Positions 12,771 to 29,001 of a stretch of DNA of 64,000 nucleotides are shown piece by piece (position 1 is the stretch's first letter; the number at the start of each line of letters is the position of its first letter). The position numbers were made by a program, and so were the translations under genes. The notes under the pieces were generated by a model. The model was not told the origin of the DNA, did not search any database, and saw nothing but the letters and a program-made list of their open reading frames with translations. Source of the stretch: Argentina anserina (taxonomy: Eukaryota; Streptophyta; Magnoliopsida; Rosales; Rosaceae); the NCBI RefSeq assembly GCF_933775445.1, contig NC_065874.1, positions 8,513,001-8,577,000 on the forward strand, in the 5' to 3' direction.

Positions 12771-12852
12771 CCGCTACTACACAAAAGCTATATCTTGGAT
12801 CCGCCGCTACACAAAAGCTATATCTTGGATCCGCCATTACATAAAAGCTACA
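12763..12852. repeat. 30-bp minisatellite, three copies
   Basis: Units beginning TCTTGGATCC start at 12763, 12793 and 12823, exactly 30 bp apart, each followed by GC(T/C)(A/G)CTACACAAAAGCTA with few changes. The period is a multiple of three, so the accidental frame through it repeats a ten-residue motif; this is not evidence of a gene. The first copy overlaps the right terminus of the hAT-like element. Confidence 0.9.
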
Positions 12853-13527
12853 CCTATAACATGTTACAATTTAAACTTACCACTTTATATCTAATGATAT
12901 TAGTGAATATCGATGAGGTTCTTGTGTATATTTACGTATGTGAGTTTATATATACATATGATCCATGCATGTCGCTAATCTCCAGTCTCTTCCATGCCAC
13001 TATGGTTGCTAAAAGAGAAATGACTTCAAAATGATCATTCTCATTATCAGCAAAACACGTGGAGCTCCTTCGAATTCTTCTAAAAAACAAAAATTGGAAC
13101 TCATTGCCATTCGGGAGATTTCGGGAGGCCATTGATTTTGTTCAATTACATCACATGAAAGATGTTATTATTGAAACAGACTGCTTGGTTATGTAGTACA
13201 AACCTTTTGGTTATGTAGATCAGCTGTGATGATGCCATTTGGAAATTTAACACAAAGTTTCAAAAAGACAAGGCACAATATGCAATCATGCAGTATCAGC
13301 AGAACAACAACAAGGGAAAAAAAGGAAGTCGGCCAGGTCAAGCTTTCAAGTTTTGCTTACATTGCATAGACAATACTTGCCATTACTTTTGTTTAATCAT
13401 TAAAAACAGTACAAAAATAACACGATTGTTGCCATTGGAATTAGACACCAGTTCTTATGGACAAGGAAGACCACTGTAATACGCACATATTGAAAGCCAT
13501 GTCTGAGCTTGAATCGACATCTGACAT

Positions 13528-16840
<3,313 letters not shown>

Positions 16841-18785
16841 GTCGATCGACACCGATAGATGTGATCGATATATGTATTTAGGGACCCTGTAAAAATTTTA
16901 TCCATTTTGAACATGTTTGACCGTCCGTATTTACAGTCAACCAAAAAAGAGGCGTTTTCACATAATAAAACTCCATTGACTGGGCCTTTGCCAAATAAGT
17001 TTCCTCGTTTCGACCACGCACGATCGGTGACAAAAATTAGGTGATTTTAAATATGTAAACAGCTTTTCGCATTGGCATCTTGGTAATGGGTCCACCCTTA
17101 GGGCATATTAGTGTTGTTTTTGGTTTACAGGAAATTACGACGGTCAAACGAGGTCCGAATTGAATGAAATTTTAAAATGATCACTAAATATATATATATA
17201 TATATATATACTGATCACATGGGATAATGTCGATCGATTCCGAGAAGTTTCTTTCATATAGTCGCTTCATAATGCGATAGTTTTATTATAAACCTAATAT
17301 AAAAGTTATGATACATTAGTGGACACTTCGGCGATCGACAACTCCAGATCGAAATATGGTCGATCGACACCAGCAGATGTGATCGGTATATATATTTAGG
17401 GAACCCGTAAAAATTTCGTCCGTTTTGGACATGGTTTGACTATTCGTACCAACGGTGAACTAAAAAAAAGGCGTTTTGACATATTGAAACCTCATTAACC
17501 GGGGTTTTGCCAAATAGATTTATTCAGTGCGACCGCGCACTATAGGTAACAAAAATTAGGTGATTTTAGATATGCAAACGGCTTTCGGCGTTCACATATT
17601 TGTAATAGGTCATCCCTTAAGGCATATTAGTGGTGTTTTCGATTTAGCGGAAATTCCGACGGTCAAACGAGGTCCGAATTGGATAAAAATTTTACAGGGT
17701 CACTACATATATATACCAATCACATCGGCTGGTGTCAATCGATTCCGAGAAGTTTTCTTCATATAGTCGCTTCATAATGAGATAATTTTATTTTAAACCT
17801 AATATAAAAGGTATGATACATTAGTGGACACTTAGGCGATCGCCAACTCCATTTCGAAATATGGTCGATCGACACCAGCAGATGAGATCGTATATATATT
17901 TAGGGACCCCGTAAAAATTTCGTCTGTTTTAGACATGGTTTGACCGTTCGTACCCACGGTCAACAAAAAAATGTGTTTTGACATATTAAAACCCCATTGA
18001 CTAGGGATTTGCTAAATGGATTTTCTCAGTGCGACCATGCACGATAGGTAACAAAAATTAGGTGATTTCAGATATCCAAATGGCTTTCGGCATTCGCATC
18101 TTTGTAATGGGTCCTCCTTATGGCACATTAGTGGTGTTTTCGGTTTACCGGAAATTCCAACGGTTAAACGAGGTCCGAATTGGATGAAATGTTTACAGGG
18201 TCACTAAATATATATACGGATCACATCGGCTGGTGTCAGTCGATCCCGAGAAGTTTTATTAATATAGTTGCTTCATAATGCGATAGTTATATTCTAAACC
18301 TAATAATATATGTATGTATAATAAATATATATATACCGATCACATCGGCTAGTGTCAATCGATCCCGAGAAGTTTCATTCATATAGTCGCTTCATAATGT
18401 GTTAGTTTTATTATAAACCTAATATAAATGTTATAATACATTAGTGGACATATTAAAATCTTCATTGACCGGGGATTTGCTAAATAAGTTTCATTTGTGC
18501 GACCGCACATAATCGGTGACAAAAATTAGGTGATTTCAGATATGTAAACCGCATTCGGTATTCGTATTTTGGTAATGGGTCTTCCTTTATGGCATATTAG
18601 TGTTGTTTTCGGTTTATCGGAAATTCCGACTGTCAAACGAGGTCTGAATTGGATGAAATTTTTACATTGTCACTAAATATATATACCGATCATATTGGCT
18701 AGTGTCGATCGATCCCGAGTAGTTTCATTCATATAGTTGCTTCATAATGCGATAGTTTTATTCTAAACCTAATAAAATATGTATG
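16841..18785 (+). repeat. Tandem array 1 of a ~505-bp repeat
   Basis: Units begin GTCGATCGACACC at 16841, 17359 and 17864 (periods 518 and 505). Later units are truncated: the marker CACATCGGCTGGTGTC and its variants recur near 17719, 18221, 18341 and 18691, so there are about 3.7 unit equivalents with internal deletions. Within each monomer an arm from GTCGATCGACACC through TATATATATTTAGGGACC to GGTTTGACCGT returns about 250 bp later in inverted form, ending GGTGTCGATCGAT. Short spurious frames through it are not genes. Array 2 at 31225-33610 is the same repeat in opposite orientation. Confidence 0.92.
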
Positions 18786-18990
18786 TATAATATTTTATTA
18801 TTTAGCGGGTTTTTACAGGCCGGACCTTGCGGGCTTTTGGCGGGCCGGGCCGGGTTTCACACCTAATTTATGCCCGGCCCTCTACCCACGGAAGCGGGCT
18901 TTATCACGGGCGGGGCCGGGTAAAAGCCCATCGGACTTATGGGCCTCCGCAGACTTTTCGGATCCGTGGTCTAAATGATGAGGCGGAGGC
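18786..18990. mobile_element. GGGCCGGGCC-rich flank of array 1
   Basis: This stretch carries GGCGGGCCGGGCCGGG and relatives, then GGGTAAAAGCCCATCGG...GATCCGTGGTCTAAATGATGAGGC. The latter part is the reverse complement of 31156-31225 beside array 2, so the two arrays share a flank as well as the repeat. Similarity stops at about 18983. I read it as the truncated internal end of the same element family. Confidence 0.6.
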
Positions 18991-20938
18991 ATGCAAAGTT
19001 GCAAACAGTACATACCAAGCTCTACGAGGAAAAGATCAAATAAATCCGCGGCGGCCTCGAAATACTATCCTACCGTTTTGACGTTTTAGGCTCGAAACAC
19101 ATTTGTGTGTTCATTTATATGATCATAGATTAGCCTTATCGAGAACTTGAAATTAGATGATGCATATTGTACGATAGACTTTATGTGATAAACCTATTGG
19201 TCTGAAATTATGGCATTAGCATCGATCGTTTTAGACACGTCATTGATTCAGGTCAATAATGTATCACTATATTTATCTTCGCGCACCAACTATGCATGTC
19301 TCATTTCTAATTGTTTTTTCTTTTAATAAGAGATTTGTATCTCAGAGTCTCGCAAACACGCCAATCACAATCGGAGATAATAAATTTATTCATATCTTGA
19401 AAAGCAGCTAGATGATGAAATAACTTCACGTTCGATTCGATCATCTGATAATTTCATATCTCATTATGATTGCATCCGTGTTTAAAACCAAACTAGGTTA
19501 CGATGCTCGCACGGTGCCGCATGTTACACTATTTCTTAATAGTAGTATATTAGTTAAGTGTTTGATTGTAAGCAAATTAGAGTTTTTAGAACTGGTTAAA
19601 GTGAAAAAAAAATAGTGAAAAAAGCGAGATACATAGAGCATTGCCGCATGTTACACTATTTCTTGACATACTCGCCGTCAATCTATAGAAGAAAACCACT
19701 CCAATAGCATCTCATACTAAAATTTTCGGCATATTTGCAGAGACAAATCTCCCTATTACATTGACACCTAGAATGAACCGATAAATATTCTTTAAAGATA
19801 ACATACACCATAAAGATGGCACATTTAACGACACGACCATCGACACCCTAACTTTCGCTCAAGAAGGATGAACGAAAAAACCTAAAAAAACAGACTTGGG
19901 AAAGACCCAAACCCACATAGACACACTATTAGTTGACCCATCCAAGGCCCAAAGAGTCCAGGCCCACCTATGACCCGAACTGATGAACAATAAAGACAAC
20001 CTCATGACCCAACCCAAGATGCAAATCTGAGAGGCTGACCGTCGTTGCGCCGCCCCGCCGTCTACCAATAGACCGCTGCCCTCATCAACACGGTGAAGAC
20101 CCACCCAAACTAGGGTACGCTTCACGGCTCCACCTTATCTAACATTATACATGTTCTCACAACTTCTCAAGCAATAAGAGCTATGGGCACTTAAAGTGTG
20201 CGTAATATATCTACCAGCATTTGATTGCATTTAATGGTATCATTACTTGCATGCCTTCTCATTCTTTGAATTCCTCCCCTAACTCATTTAATAGCTCCAA
20301 ATATTAATTGAAGCAAGCGATGTAGTTAATTAAGCCAAAGATAATTAACGAAGTATCGTAATCAAACCTAAACTAATAAGCATTGACTCATTGAGATTAG
20401 CAATAATATGTAAGTAGATATCATGAGCACCGTGAAGCTCGAAAGGGGTTGGTTGTATCAACTCATAACTCAGAAACTTCGTAATATATTAACGTGTCAA
20501 CGAAATCAACTAGTGAAGATTGAATGCTTCACTATTAATTTAATGGGCAATTTGATTACGAGATTCATATTTTCACAAATATGACCGATTATGGACATAG
20601 GCTACTCAATCTAAAATGTAAAGAAAAGCTTAATTAGTTACGGCGTTCATAAGTTAAACATGTCCAACATATATCTAACTGTTCCAGTACATGTGTTCTG
20701 ACTCTGATCCGCTTGCATACCGATCAGCTAAAGAAGTTTTTTAAATGAGTATTATCTTGTTAAGGACTAGTTGAATAAATTATAATTAATTGTTAATTAG
20801 ACCTATTTTTCGATTAAATACTTCAATGATTTCTGTTTTTTTTTTTTCTTACGTTTGTTTCTTCTCTATATTGATTTTCAACTTTTGTCCATCATTTGTA
20901 ATTATAATTTATTGGGTTTGGTATACTTCTACTACTGT
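18991..20938. other. Gene-free intergenic stretch
   Basis: No gene was supported. Positions 19840-20140 are GC-richer, with many CCCA and GGCCCA motifs, and look transposon-derived. Similar texture occurs at 26770-27440 and 53200-53660. I could not show shared sequence or assign a family. Confidence 0.35.
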
Positions 20939-21362
20939 TCTAAAAAGCGACCGTGTAGGAGCTAGGAGTTCGGTCATTGCCGCGATTTTTGCCTCAATGG
21001 TCATCTTCGGCGTTTTGTGAATTAGGCGGTCTTAAGCGGTCATAGACGGTCAAAAATCAGTTGACTAAAAAAGACCTAAAAGAACTTGAGATTTAATATT
21101 ACATTTGTTTTATAATTTATCTTTTGTTCTAATATTTTGTTTGGATATTGCAATTAAGTTATTGTGAATTTAAACTATTTTCAAATTTAATATTTTTAAT
21201 CATAAAAATAGTTTAACTACATGTATAAAAATAAAATAAATATTTAATAAATCAAAACCGATACTGTTTAACCAGCTAGGCGGTAGGAGGTGTATGTATG
21301 CATGCATACCAGCGGTAGGAAGTGTATGTATGCATGCATACCATATAGCGCTTTTTTCGAAC
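20939..21362. mobile_element. Probable short DNA transposon (MITE)
   Basis: AAAAAGCGACCGTGTAGGAG on the left faces CATATAGCGCTTTTTTCGAA on the right, so AAAAAGCG termini are inverted. Inside each end lie GGCGGT/TAGGCGG motifs in opposite orientation. No coding sequence and no convincing target duplication. Confidence 0.4.
21279..21342. repeat. Tandem ~31-bp repeat containing a 14-bp palindrome
   Basis: GCGGTAGGA(G/A)GTGTATGTATGCATGCATACC occurs twice in succession. Each copy contains GTATGCATGCATAC, which is its own reverse complement. Confidence 0.85.
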
Positions 21363-22653
21363 CTTGCTTCTACATATTCATGTCCATAGTTCAACGTACT
21401 GTATAATAGTTTTCTATCTTGATTTGAAAGGAGGTGTTGGGAATGATCACCACCGTACAACAGAAAAAAAGATTTGGTGAACAACATTTTTGCGTTTTCA
21501 AAATGCAAGAAGTTTCAGTATTTGACTATCAAAGAATCGCACATAGCAATTACAATGCATTAAGTTGGGATGTATATCCAACCAAAATAGTTTGACTATA
21601 AATTTGATTTCTACATACCATCCCCCAGTTTTCCGTTTTCTCTTTCGGTATGGCCGTATGGCGATGGAAGCATGTACGTCGTATTTATCATCTCCCTCTA
21701 TAGGCATCTCATATTCTTGATCTCATGGACATGGTTTGGTCATCTTAAGGCAAGGAGCTTCCTCATATTAAATGTTGGCATCGTAAATTGCATGTTTCAG
21801 CTAATCATCTTTAATACTTGTGCGACTTCTTTTCCCGAAGTGAATGGTAATCATACTAAGACCATTTGGCAATGCTACGCATTGATAAGCATAACGTTCT
21901 CAGACTAAAAAAGAATGTATATTCAAGTATCAATAGTATAATCAGAATCTTGTATGTATTTCAAACGCTTGTACAATACTTTATGTCTCCAATGATATCG
22001 AACTAGAATGCACACTCGATCCATATGCTAACAATCCACAAAACACATTTTATATATGTTTCTCATTTTGATATCTTAAGTAACGTATCCTTTGTAGTTT
22101 AAATTGTAAACTATGTGATGTTAAGATCGACGCTTATTCTGTTAGTGAGTTTGATCGAAACTATCACCACGAAGCTTATGTCAAAACCTAGTTGTCTCTC
22201 TCACTCAATGTGCTACGCGAAATTCAGAGCTCCACAATCTCCGTCCATATTTTTGTTTCATTTTTTCTTATGTGTTTCATTTTCCCATCTTTTTTTTTCT
22301 CCAAATTTTTCAAAAAAAATAATCAAATAGTATGATATGATTCAAGAGAAGCCATTAATTAGAATGCCTAATGAGGATCCTAATTATTTTCCTGAAGCAT
22401 TTAATGCTACCAAGGTGCCTCCTTCCCTTGAATTCTCCTTCCAACCCCTCACGCACAACTCCATCAATTAGTAAGCCAAGACATTCAATGAAGCCATTCA
22501 TCATAATTTAATATGATTTTATTATAGACCTAATTCAAATTTCAAACTAATTTTAATAATTATAGATAGTAATTACAAATCCAGAAATCCCTCTCTGATT
22601 AATATTCACATAACGGGCCCTATCCCCCTATTATATGTCTCACACTCTCACCT
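21363..22653. other. Gene-free upstream region of the CFL1-like gene
   Basis: AT-rich, no gene recognised. The last ~200 bp probably contain the promoter of the downstream gene. Confidence 0.5.
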
Positions 22654-22662
22654 CTATATAAA
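22654..22662 (+). promoter_or_regulatory. TATA box of the CFL1-like gene
   Basis: CTATATAAA lies 124 bp before the start codon and predicts transcription from about 22685, so the CT microsatellite that follows would fall in the transcribed leader. Confidence 0.65.
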
Positions 22663-22685
22663 CCTCAAAACGACTCCTCCTGCCT

Positions 22686-22691
<6 letters not shown>

Positions 22692-22742
<51 letters not shown>
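22692..22742. repeat. (CT)25 microsatellite in the 5' leader
   Basis: About 51 bp of uninterrupted CT between the TATA box and the start codon at 22778. Pyrimidine-rich leaders are common in plant genes, but a pure run of this length is expected to vary between individuals. Confidence 0.95.
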
Positions 22743-22745
<3 letters not shown>

Positions 22746-22777
22746 CGTGCAAACGTGAGCTTTGTGGACACCCAGTA

Positions 22778-24278
22778 ATGGCTGCTGAGGTTAGCTCTCT
22801 GTTTCGGGTCCTCAGCGGGTACAACGATGATAAACAACATCTGAGCATGGGTAGTGAATCCACTGGAGACAAATCAACGTCTCTGATTACAAGAGACTTG
22901 CTTGGTGGTGGGTCTTCTTCACCTTCCAAGCTTTCAGACGAGTCTCAGGAACTCGACCTCGATTTACAGGTCCCTAATGGCTGGGAAAAACGACTAGACT
23001 TGAAGGTTGGTTCACTTTCTCATCTGGGTTTCATTGTTTTATGGGAATTCATCAAACCCAGAAAAACATTTTCCATTTTTGTTGTGATGTTCTGTTCTAG
23101 ACTTCTAGCTTTGAATTGGGTTTGTTTCAGTTCTGTTTTTGATGATGTATCCAATTTCACTTCTTGATGGCTTTATTGCTTTTTGGCTGTGTTTGGTTTC
23201 TGTTTTCAATTACTTAATTGCTTGTTTTGGAATTTTCTGTTCTGTGTTGCTGAAAGAGATTGTAATAGAGTACATGAAAGTTTGGAACTTTTCTCTGTTC
23301 CATTGCTTTAATTCTCATTAATTTGGGTAATTTAACAAAAACATGTTCATTCTTAATCAATCATCTCTTTTCCTGGGCTCTATAGCTTTTGAAATTCAAT
23401 AGAACAGTGTTATTTTTTTTTTGGTAATTCACATTCTTTCTGTTACAGTCAGAGAAGGTCTTTTGATGTTTATTAGTCTCCTGGAAATGAGCAATCTGTT
23501 TCTAATAATTTATTGGAGATTGGTTTTGAGGCTCAATAGTTTAAAGGGTGTAGTTAATAGTTGGAGGATATATCTGCATATAAAAATCAAAGCATTCAGA
23601 GTGAAGTTCTTCAATGCCCTGCTAGTTCTAATCCCATGCACATTCTTTGAAAGCTCCATTTCGTATCATCAATGAAATGAATTCATTTCTGCTCTGATAT
23701 ATTATTTCTGTATATAATTTTATTGCATTACTAAATCGCTGCAGTCAGGGAAAGTGTATCTCCATAGGTCCAGTGCTGTTTCAGTCTCAGATCATCAAAG
23801 CCACAGCAATCCAACAGTTCCAAACGTGCAAGACTTAAACTTTATGCCATCACCATCCTCAAAAACCCCTTTAAATCTCTTTGATGATACGAGCGCTTGC
23901 CTTGAATTGAAGCTAGTATCATCGTCCTCATCGCCACCACCTCCGCAGCCATCCTCTTGCAATTTCCAGAGTCTCTGCACCTTGGACAAAGTAAAGTCTG
24001 CACTCGAAAGGGCTGAGAGGGAACCGATTAAGAAGCGCGCCACTTCCTTGTGGAAGTCGTCACTGTCATCCTCACCGTCTTACTCATCGTCGTCGTCTTC
24101 CATCAAGGAAACTCAAGAGGAGGACAGTGAATTTTCATCTCCTTTTGCAGCAGGGTGTCCTGGCTGCTTGTCATATGTGCTGATAATGAGAAATAACCTG
24201 AAATGTCCTCGTTGCAGTTCGATGATTCCATTGCCAATGACAAAGAAAGCTCGACTTGATCTTAACAGAACAAACTGA
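22778..24278 (+). CDS. CFL1-like WW-domain transcriptional regulator
   Basis: Two exons, 22778-23005 and 23745-24278, join in phase to 253 residues. The core QVPNGWEKRLDLK|SGKVYLHR is a short WW-like domain split by the intron, and it is preceded by LDLDL (residues 60-64), an EAR-type LxLxL repression motif. The middle is serine/proline-rich with a polyserine run. The C-terminus holds two CPxC pairs (Cys214/217 and Cys230/233) around LSYVLIMRN, a small zinc-ribbon-like module, then a basic KKARLDLN tail. The order fits CURLY FLAG LEAF 1 proteins. Rice CFL1 and Arabidopsis CFL1 restrain cuticle formation by binding the HD-ZIP IV factor HDG1; the role here is inferred. The start follows the CT-rich leader and is the first ATG. 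The second exon uses the acceptor GCAG before TCAGGG. Confidence 0.85.
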
Positions 24279-26769
24279 GAAGATGATGGCGATTGTTCAG
24301 GCCTGACATTGATCATTTTTGTATATGATATCTACAGTATATTAGTGATTTCCTTGATAAATAGATCAGCTGGTAGTTTGCTCTAGATCAAGAGTGTGTA
24401 CATTCAGAAAGTGTTGATTGGTATCTCTAGTAAGATTTATGGAACTGCTAGTAGCTTATTCCTATGTTTCTAAATGCATGTGCCAGTCACTAGTATTTCT
24501 CAATCCAAATTTCTCAAGCTTTGCAAGCTACATGAATTGTGGTAGAAATCTATTGTGTCTTAGGTGACAAGTCATTGGCAGCATAAGTTACTGGAATATT
24601 GATCACGGAACTTGGCATTATGTGTTAGGGTTTTGAATCAAAATCAGCTGTCTTGAATGCGTTGCTTTCAAGTGCCATTACTCATGTGAGAGATGAATTC
24701 CTATTGAAGTTTCTCTGCAGAACTCCATCTCGAAGCTGTAGGAAGGTATAGGCTATAATGGCACATAATGTCATATACTGAAGTGAAGTAAATGCGCTTC
24801 AATTCCTGAGGAACTTATATCTCTTTTAATGAACAACCCAGGTTGCAGTTGTCACTTTGCGCAATGCACTTTCACTTACCCCAGCTTTCCAATTTTCCCA
24901 TTCTCTCATACTTATTTATATATTCTTCGTTGAGTTTGTTTCTTCTGGTTCAAGAAATCGACATCCTCTTCTCCGGATAAGTATGAAGAAAATTGTTCTG
25001 TACGTGTTCTACAACAGCGACAGCTATGAATCGCATGGAGTAACACTCATCGAGTAGTTTAAACATCTTCATTTTCGTTCATATATATTGATACGACGAA
25101 CAACGGTATCCTCCTCAAAGGCATTCTAGAGGCACACTCTAATCCGCGATTGGGGATCTTGTCAAGGCGCTTCCTCCTCCGCCTATTGGCATCTTGATAG
25201 AAATACATTTTCTCGTAATTTTGAGTCCCTTTCCAAATCAAATTAAGTGCACATTAGCTCCTCACCTACTATTGCGTCCCTCAGTAAGGTAGTACTGAGC
25301 AACATAATCCAGAAAAAATAACACACACCGGATCAAACTCTGTTCCAAAATTGATTAAGGGGTAGCTAGGAGAGGTACAAAATTCAGGTTAGGGCTATAA
25401 ATGCTCATGGTAGGCATTGATGCCATATTTAATATGCATCCTCTTCCCGGCTACGTTATAAATATATATTCTGATTTTTTTTATGTTGTGTACAATTTTG
25501 AAAAGAAAATTTGGATATGATTTACTTTCTAATAAAGACTTCTGCGCAATTAAGGAAATCCAATTAATCACAGATAATGACTTGTATCCATGCATCTTGA
25601 ACTTTACATGAGGTTTCATTTTTTCAATATAGTAGCCAGCCTATTCATTAACTCACATGAATAAGACTTGGATGGGTTGTGATTATAATGAGGATGATTG
25701 TGATATTAAAAAAAGAAAATATATGATATAAAAGAAAAGAAAAGAATTGTTTTTTCATGATTTGAAAAAAAATGTGGTTGTTGTACCCTATAAATGTTTG
25801 AAAATAGCATTCAACTAAATTTGTCAAACTGATGAGTTTAATGGTTCCTGCATGAAGCTAATTATGGGCATTTAGTAGACCAATTCATTAATATACCTAA
25901 CATACATTCAATGTTGAATTTAATATCATCATACTCTTTAAAGTTTTGGCCCACCTACCTGCTTCATATTTTTCTTAATTTTGTTCAGTTCCTTCTATAT
26001 AATATGATATCATCTTACATCATTATTTCCTCAACAATTCCAAAAAGCTGACAATTATTGTTGAAACCCAATTCCATTACACTATATTGGCATTATATCT
26101 AAGATGCAAACACAAACAGGCTTGGATTTATATGTGCATTTGAGTCATTGAGATATGTACTTCATATCTAGCTGACCAGTGTTTTAATTTGTAGGGTTAA
26201 GCAGCCTCAATTGTTTGTAGATGGACCTTGACCTTGGATAATCTTGACACACAAGGTATTTGTCAATGTATTTAGGGAGGGAGGGAGACTACAAAATCCT
26301 CATTGATGTGGTAAGCAAGAAAATTGACTGCTCTTGGAGAATCAAGGATCTTGTGACTGACAGTCGAGACTCGGCATTTTACCGCGGTATGTTTTAAGAA
26401 TGTATGAGTGTATGACGTGAAGGTCTTTGTTGATCACTCGGTTTAAAATTATTATGTTTGGAGAGAGTCTATCTCTGTTTTTATTGGGGGTTTACTTTGT
26501 AATTTGGTTCTTTCTTAATTTAAAAAAAAATCAAACATTAGGTATGATATTAGCTTTTTAATGCGTATTCTGGAGTTTTTAACTTTTGTCAGGCCATTGT
26601 AAAGAGGCGCACTTCGATTTGACGATGTAATATTTCCCGGTCCATATATGCATGCACATATCATTATATTGTAAACAAAAGTTTGATCCAAATACGTACT
26701 TTTATGTATCTATACATTACATAGAAGAGTACAATCTAATTACTTTTAACTTGTAAGCATCTATGTTTT
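24279..26769. other. 3' region of the CFL1-like gene, then gene-free sequence
   Basis: The first few hundred bases presumably hold the 3' UTR. Beyond about 24600 I see no gene, repeat or element that can be supported. Confidence 0.45.
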
Positions 26770-27440
26770 TTTTTTAAATCGACGCAATGTCATATATTAA
26801 TAGTGAGAATGTACGAAACAACCTGAACACATGCCGTCCTCGCGAACTACGATAAAATTTGACATGTGCGAACTAATTAGGACTTTAGACAAACTAGAAC
26901 ATAAAAAACTCTATGCTAAATCTCTGAGAAGAGGCTCATAAATCGACATCAAAAAACCGGAGGAGCCGGTCACCGAGGAGTGTGCAATATGTAGGACTGC
27001 ATCATAAGCATGGAATGCCCTTGTGGGCCACTGATAAACCATGCAAAAGTATCGAAGAAAAACTTTCAATGTTGCAAACCCTGGAATGACACACCTCACG
27101 TAACTAAGAAACCAAAAGAGAACATCGAGTGGTAAGGCCTCCAAGATCCCATATCCGAGTCAAGTAGTGAGTAGACCTCAAAGCCAAGCCCCACAACCCA
27201 CCTCCCAGATCCGTCAGGGGTCCACACATCCGGCCAAAGTCCACTGCTGTCCTAGGCCTCAAAAGAGAACCCAAATCTAATATGGGTACCCAAGGTAGGC
27301 ACCCATAGACCGTTGTCACTTTGATTTGAGCCTCTGCCCTCTCTCCAATGGTCGCCGAAATCAAGTAGCCGCATGGCCTGACCAAAACGACCACCACCGC
27401 CACAAAACCCACATATCTCCCTTAACCCAAGCATAAAGAC
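26770..27440. other. Transposon-like GC-richer stretch
   Basis: A poly-T run (26768-26776) is followed by about 650 bp with GC-richer sequence and long but unrecognised minus-strand frames. A poly-T start would fit the 3' end of a minus-strand LINE. No reverse transcriptase motif was found. Confidence 0.25.
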
Positions 27441-27549
27441 CATAGTGAATCATACTAAATAAGTGAAATTTTAACTAAGGATTTGTATACATGTCACTTA
27501 AAAGTGAATACCAGTAATTAAGTTACTAAGAATTACAACGGTACTAGTT

Positions 27550-27722
27550 GTTGCACATGGACAAACGTGGCTCGTAAATCACTAATGTACCGATATTGTC
27601 TTAACTTAATAACTTTTAAAGTCTTTAATTTTAATCTAAAAAAATCTCGGTACAATTGAGTATTATTTATCTACTTATAAAATTGTATATTCAGATGTGT
27701 AATCTATCTTCTTCAACACCAG
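27550..27722 (-). mobile_element. Solo LTR relic of the TRIM family at 49468-50059
   Basis: ACAAACGTGGCTCGTAAATC, then TGTACCGATA, TCTCGGTACAATTGAGTATT and ACTTATAAA follow the same order and spacing as in both LTRs at 49468-49647 and 49878-50058. Only one copy is present, so it is a solo LTR or fragment, more diverged than the paired LTRs. Confidence 0.7.
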
Positions 27723-28941
27723 CTGGTGGACACATATGTGGTTGTCAAATAATTAAGGCAAGCCTTACCATAGGAACCTGAAGATCGATCCTGCAGTTTG
27801 ATCAATGATACAATGAGAAACCCTGCTTGTCTTGGATCTTATATACACCATTTGCTCAAGCTGCCCATAGTTTAAGAAGTACGATCGTGATTTATGTTTT
27901 GATCGATTGCATCCGTGTACTGTTGGATATTAGATTATGTACTGAGGAGGATTTGACAGATTTCTGTTCTCCTCACGTCATAAATTGATTAGAGATTTAC
28001 GATTTATCCTTTCACGCGTATTTATAATACATTCCAAATTAATTTTTTGTTGTAAACGTGGTGATATTACGATCGATACACCAAATTAAGGAGGACTAGA
28101 GTGCTAGACGTACAGTGGGATCCCCATGCCAGACAATTCTCCGTCCAGCTTTAAAAGTTGACAAAAAATATCTTCTATGTTTAGAACATGCATGTCCTTG
28201 ATCTAACATTTTGCCCATATAAATATTGATATATGAAGTATATTACATACATTTATAACAAAAAAAGAATTAGGTGCGTATTCAATTGGAATCATATTAT
28301 ATGAACCAGACAGCAAAAAATGACCAATTCATTCCAGGCCTTTTTTTCCTTTCCCAAATGTTAATTAGTATTACACCCACTTCTAATATGGCTTTAAATT
28401 GTCTTCAGGGTGCATGTTCAAATCTATAATCGAATTGAACAATCAGAAACCATCTAACGCGATTAATTTAAAACTCTCCCTCTCGTGTTGTACGTACTTG
28501 TTCCAAGTTCTAACTTTTAATAATCGATTGGAACCATATACTGATATACGTAACACTTGCTTATTGCTTGAGGGTTGAGGCAGCTAGCTGATCCTTACAA
28601 TCAAACCGTTATTGACGTATAAATGATATATCTATTTGCTTATGATTATTGCCAAATTACAACATACATTTTACATATATATATATATATATCAGAGAAA
28701 AGAATGTAATTAGTTCATAACAAATAATTGATGTATACATGTACTTGGAATTGGAAGACTATAGCGTAGCTAGAACATCATTCTCACATCGATCATTAAA
28801 AGCACTTCAATTAAATAACCATATAAACAGTAATGAAATGAACGCGTTAATGAAGAAGTTGTGAGAGGATCCAAGTAATCAGCTCGGATGACAATAAATG
28901 GTTCAGGGCCACCAGCCTCTTACGTAACCCAGCTTACCAGC

Positions 28942-29001
<60 letters not shown>

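Noticed and set aside
12726..13034. Frame with repeated LHKSYILDPP
   Set aside because: It is a translation of the 30-bp minisatellite and continues into ordinary AT-rich DNA.
22640..22929. Minus-strand frames with an RERERE run opposite the CFL1-like exon
   Set aside because: They are the CT microsatellite and the antisense of a supported exon.
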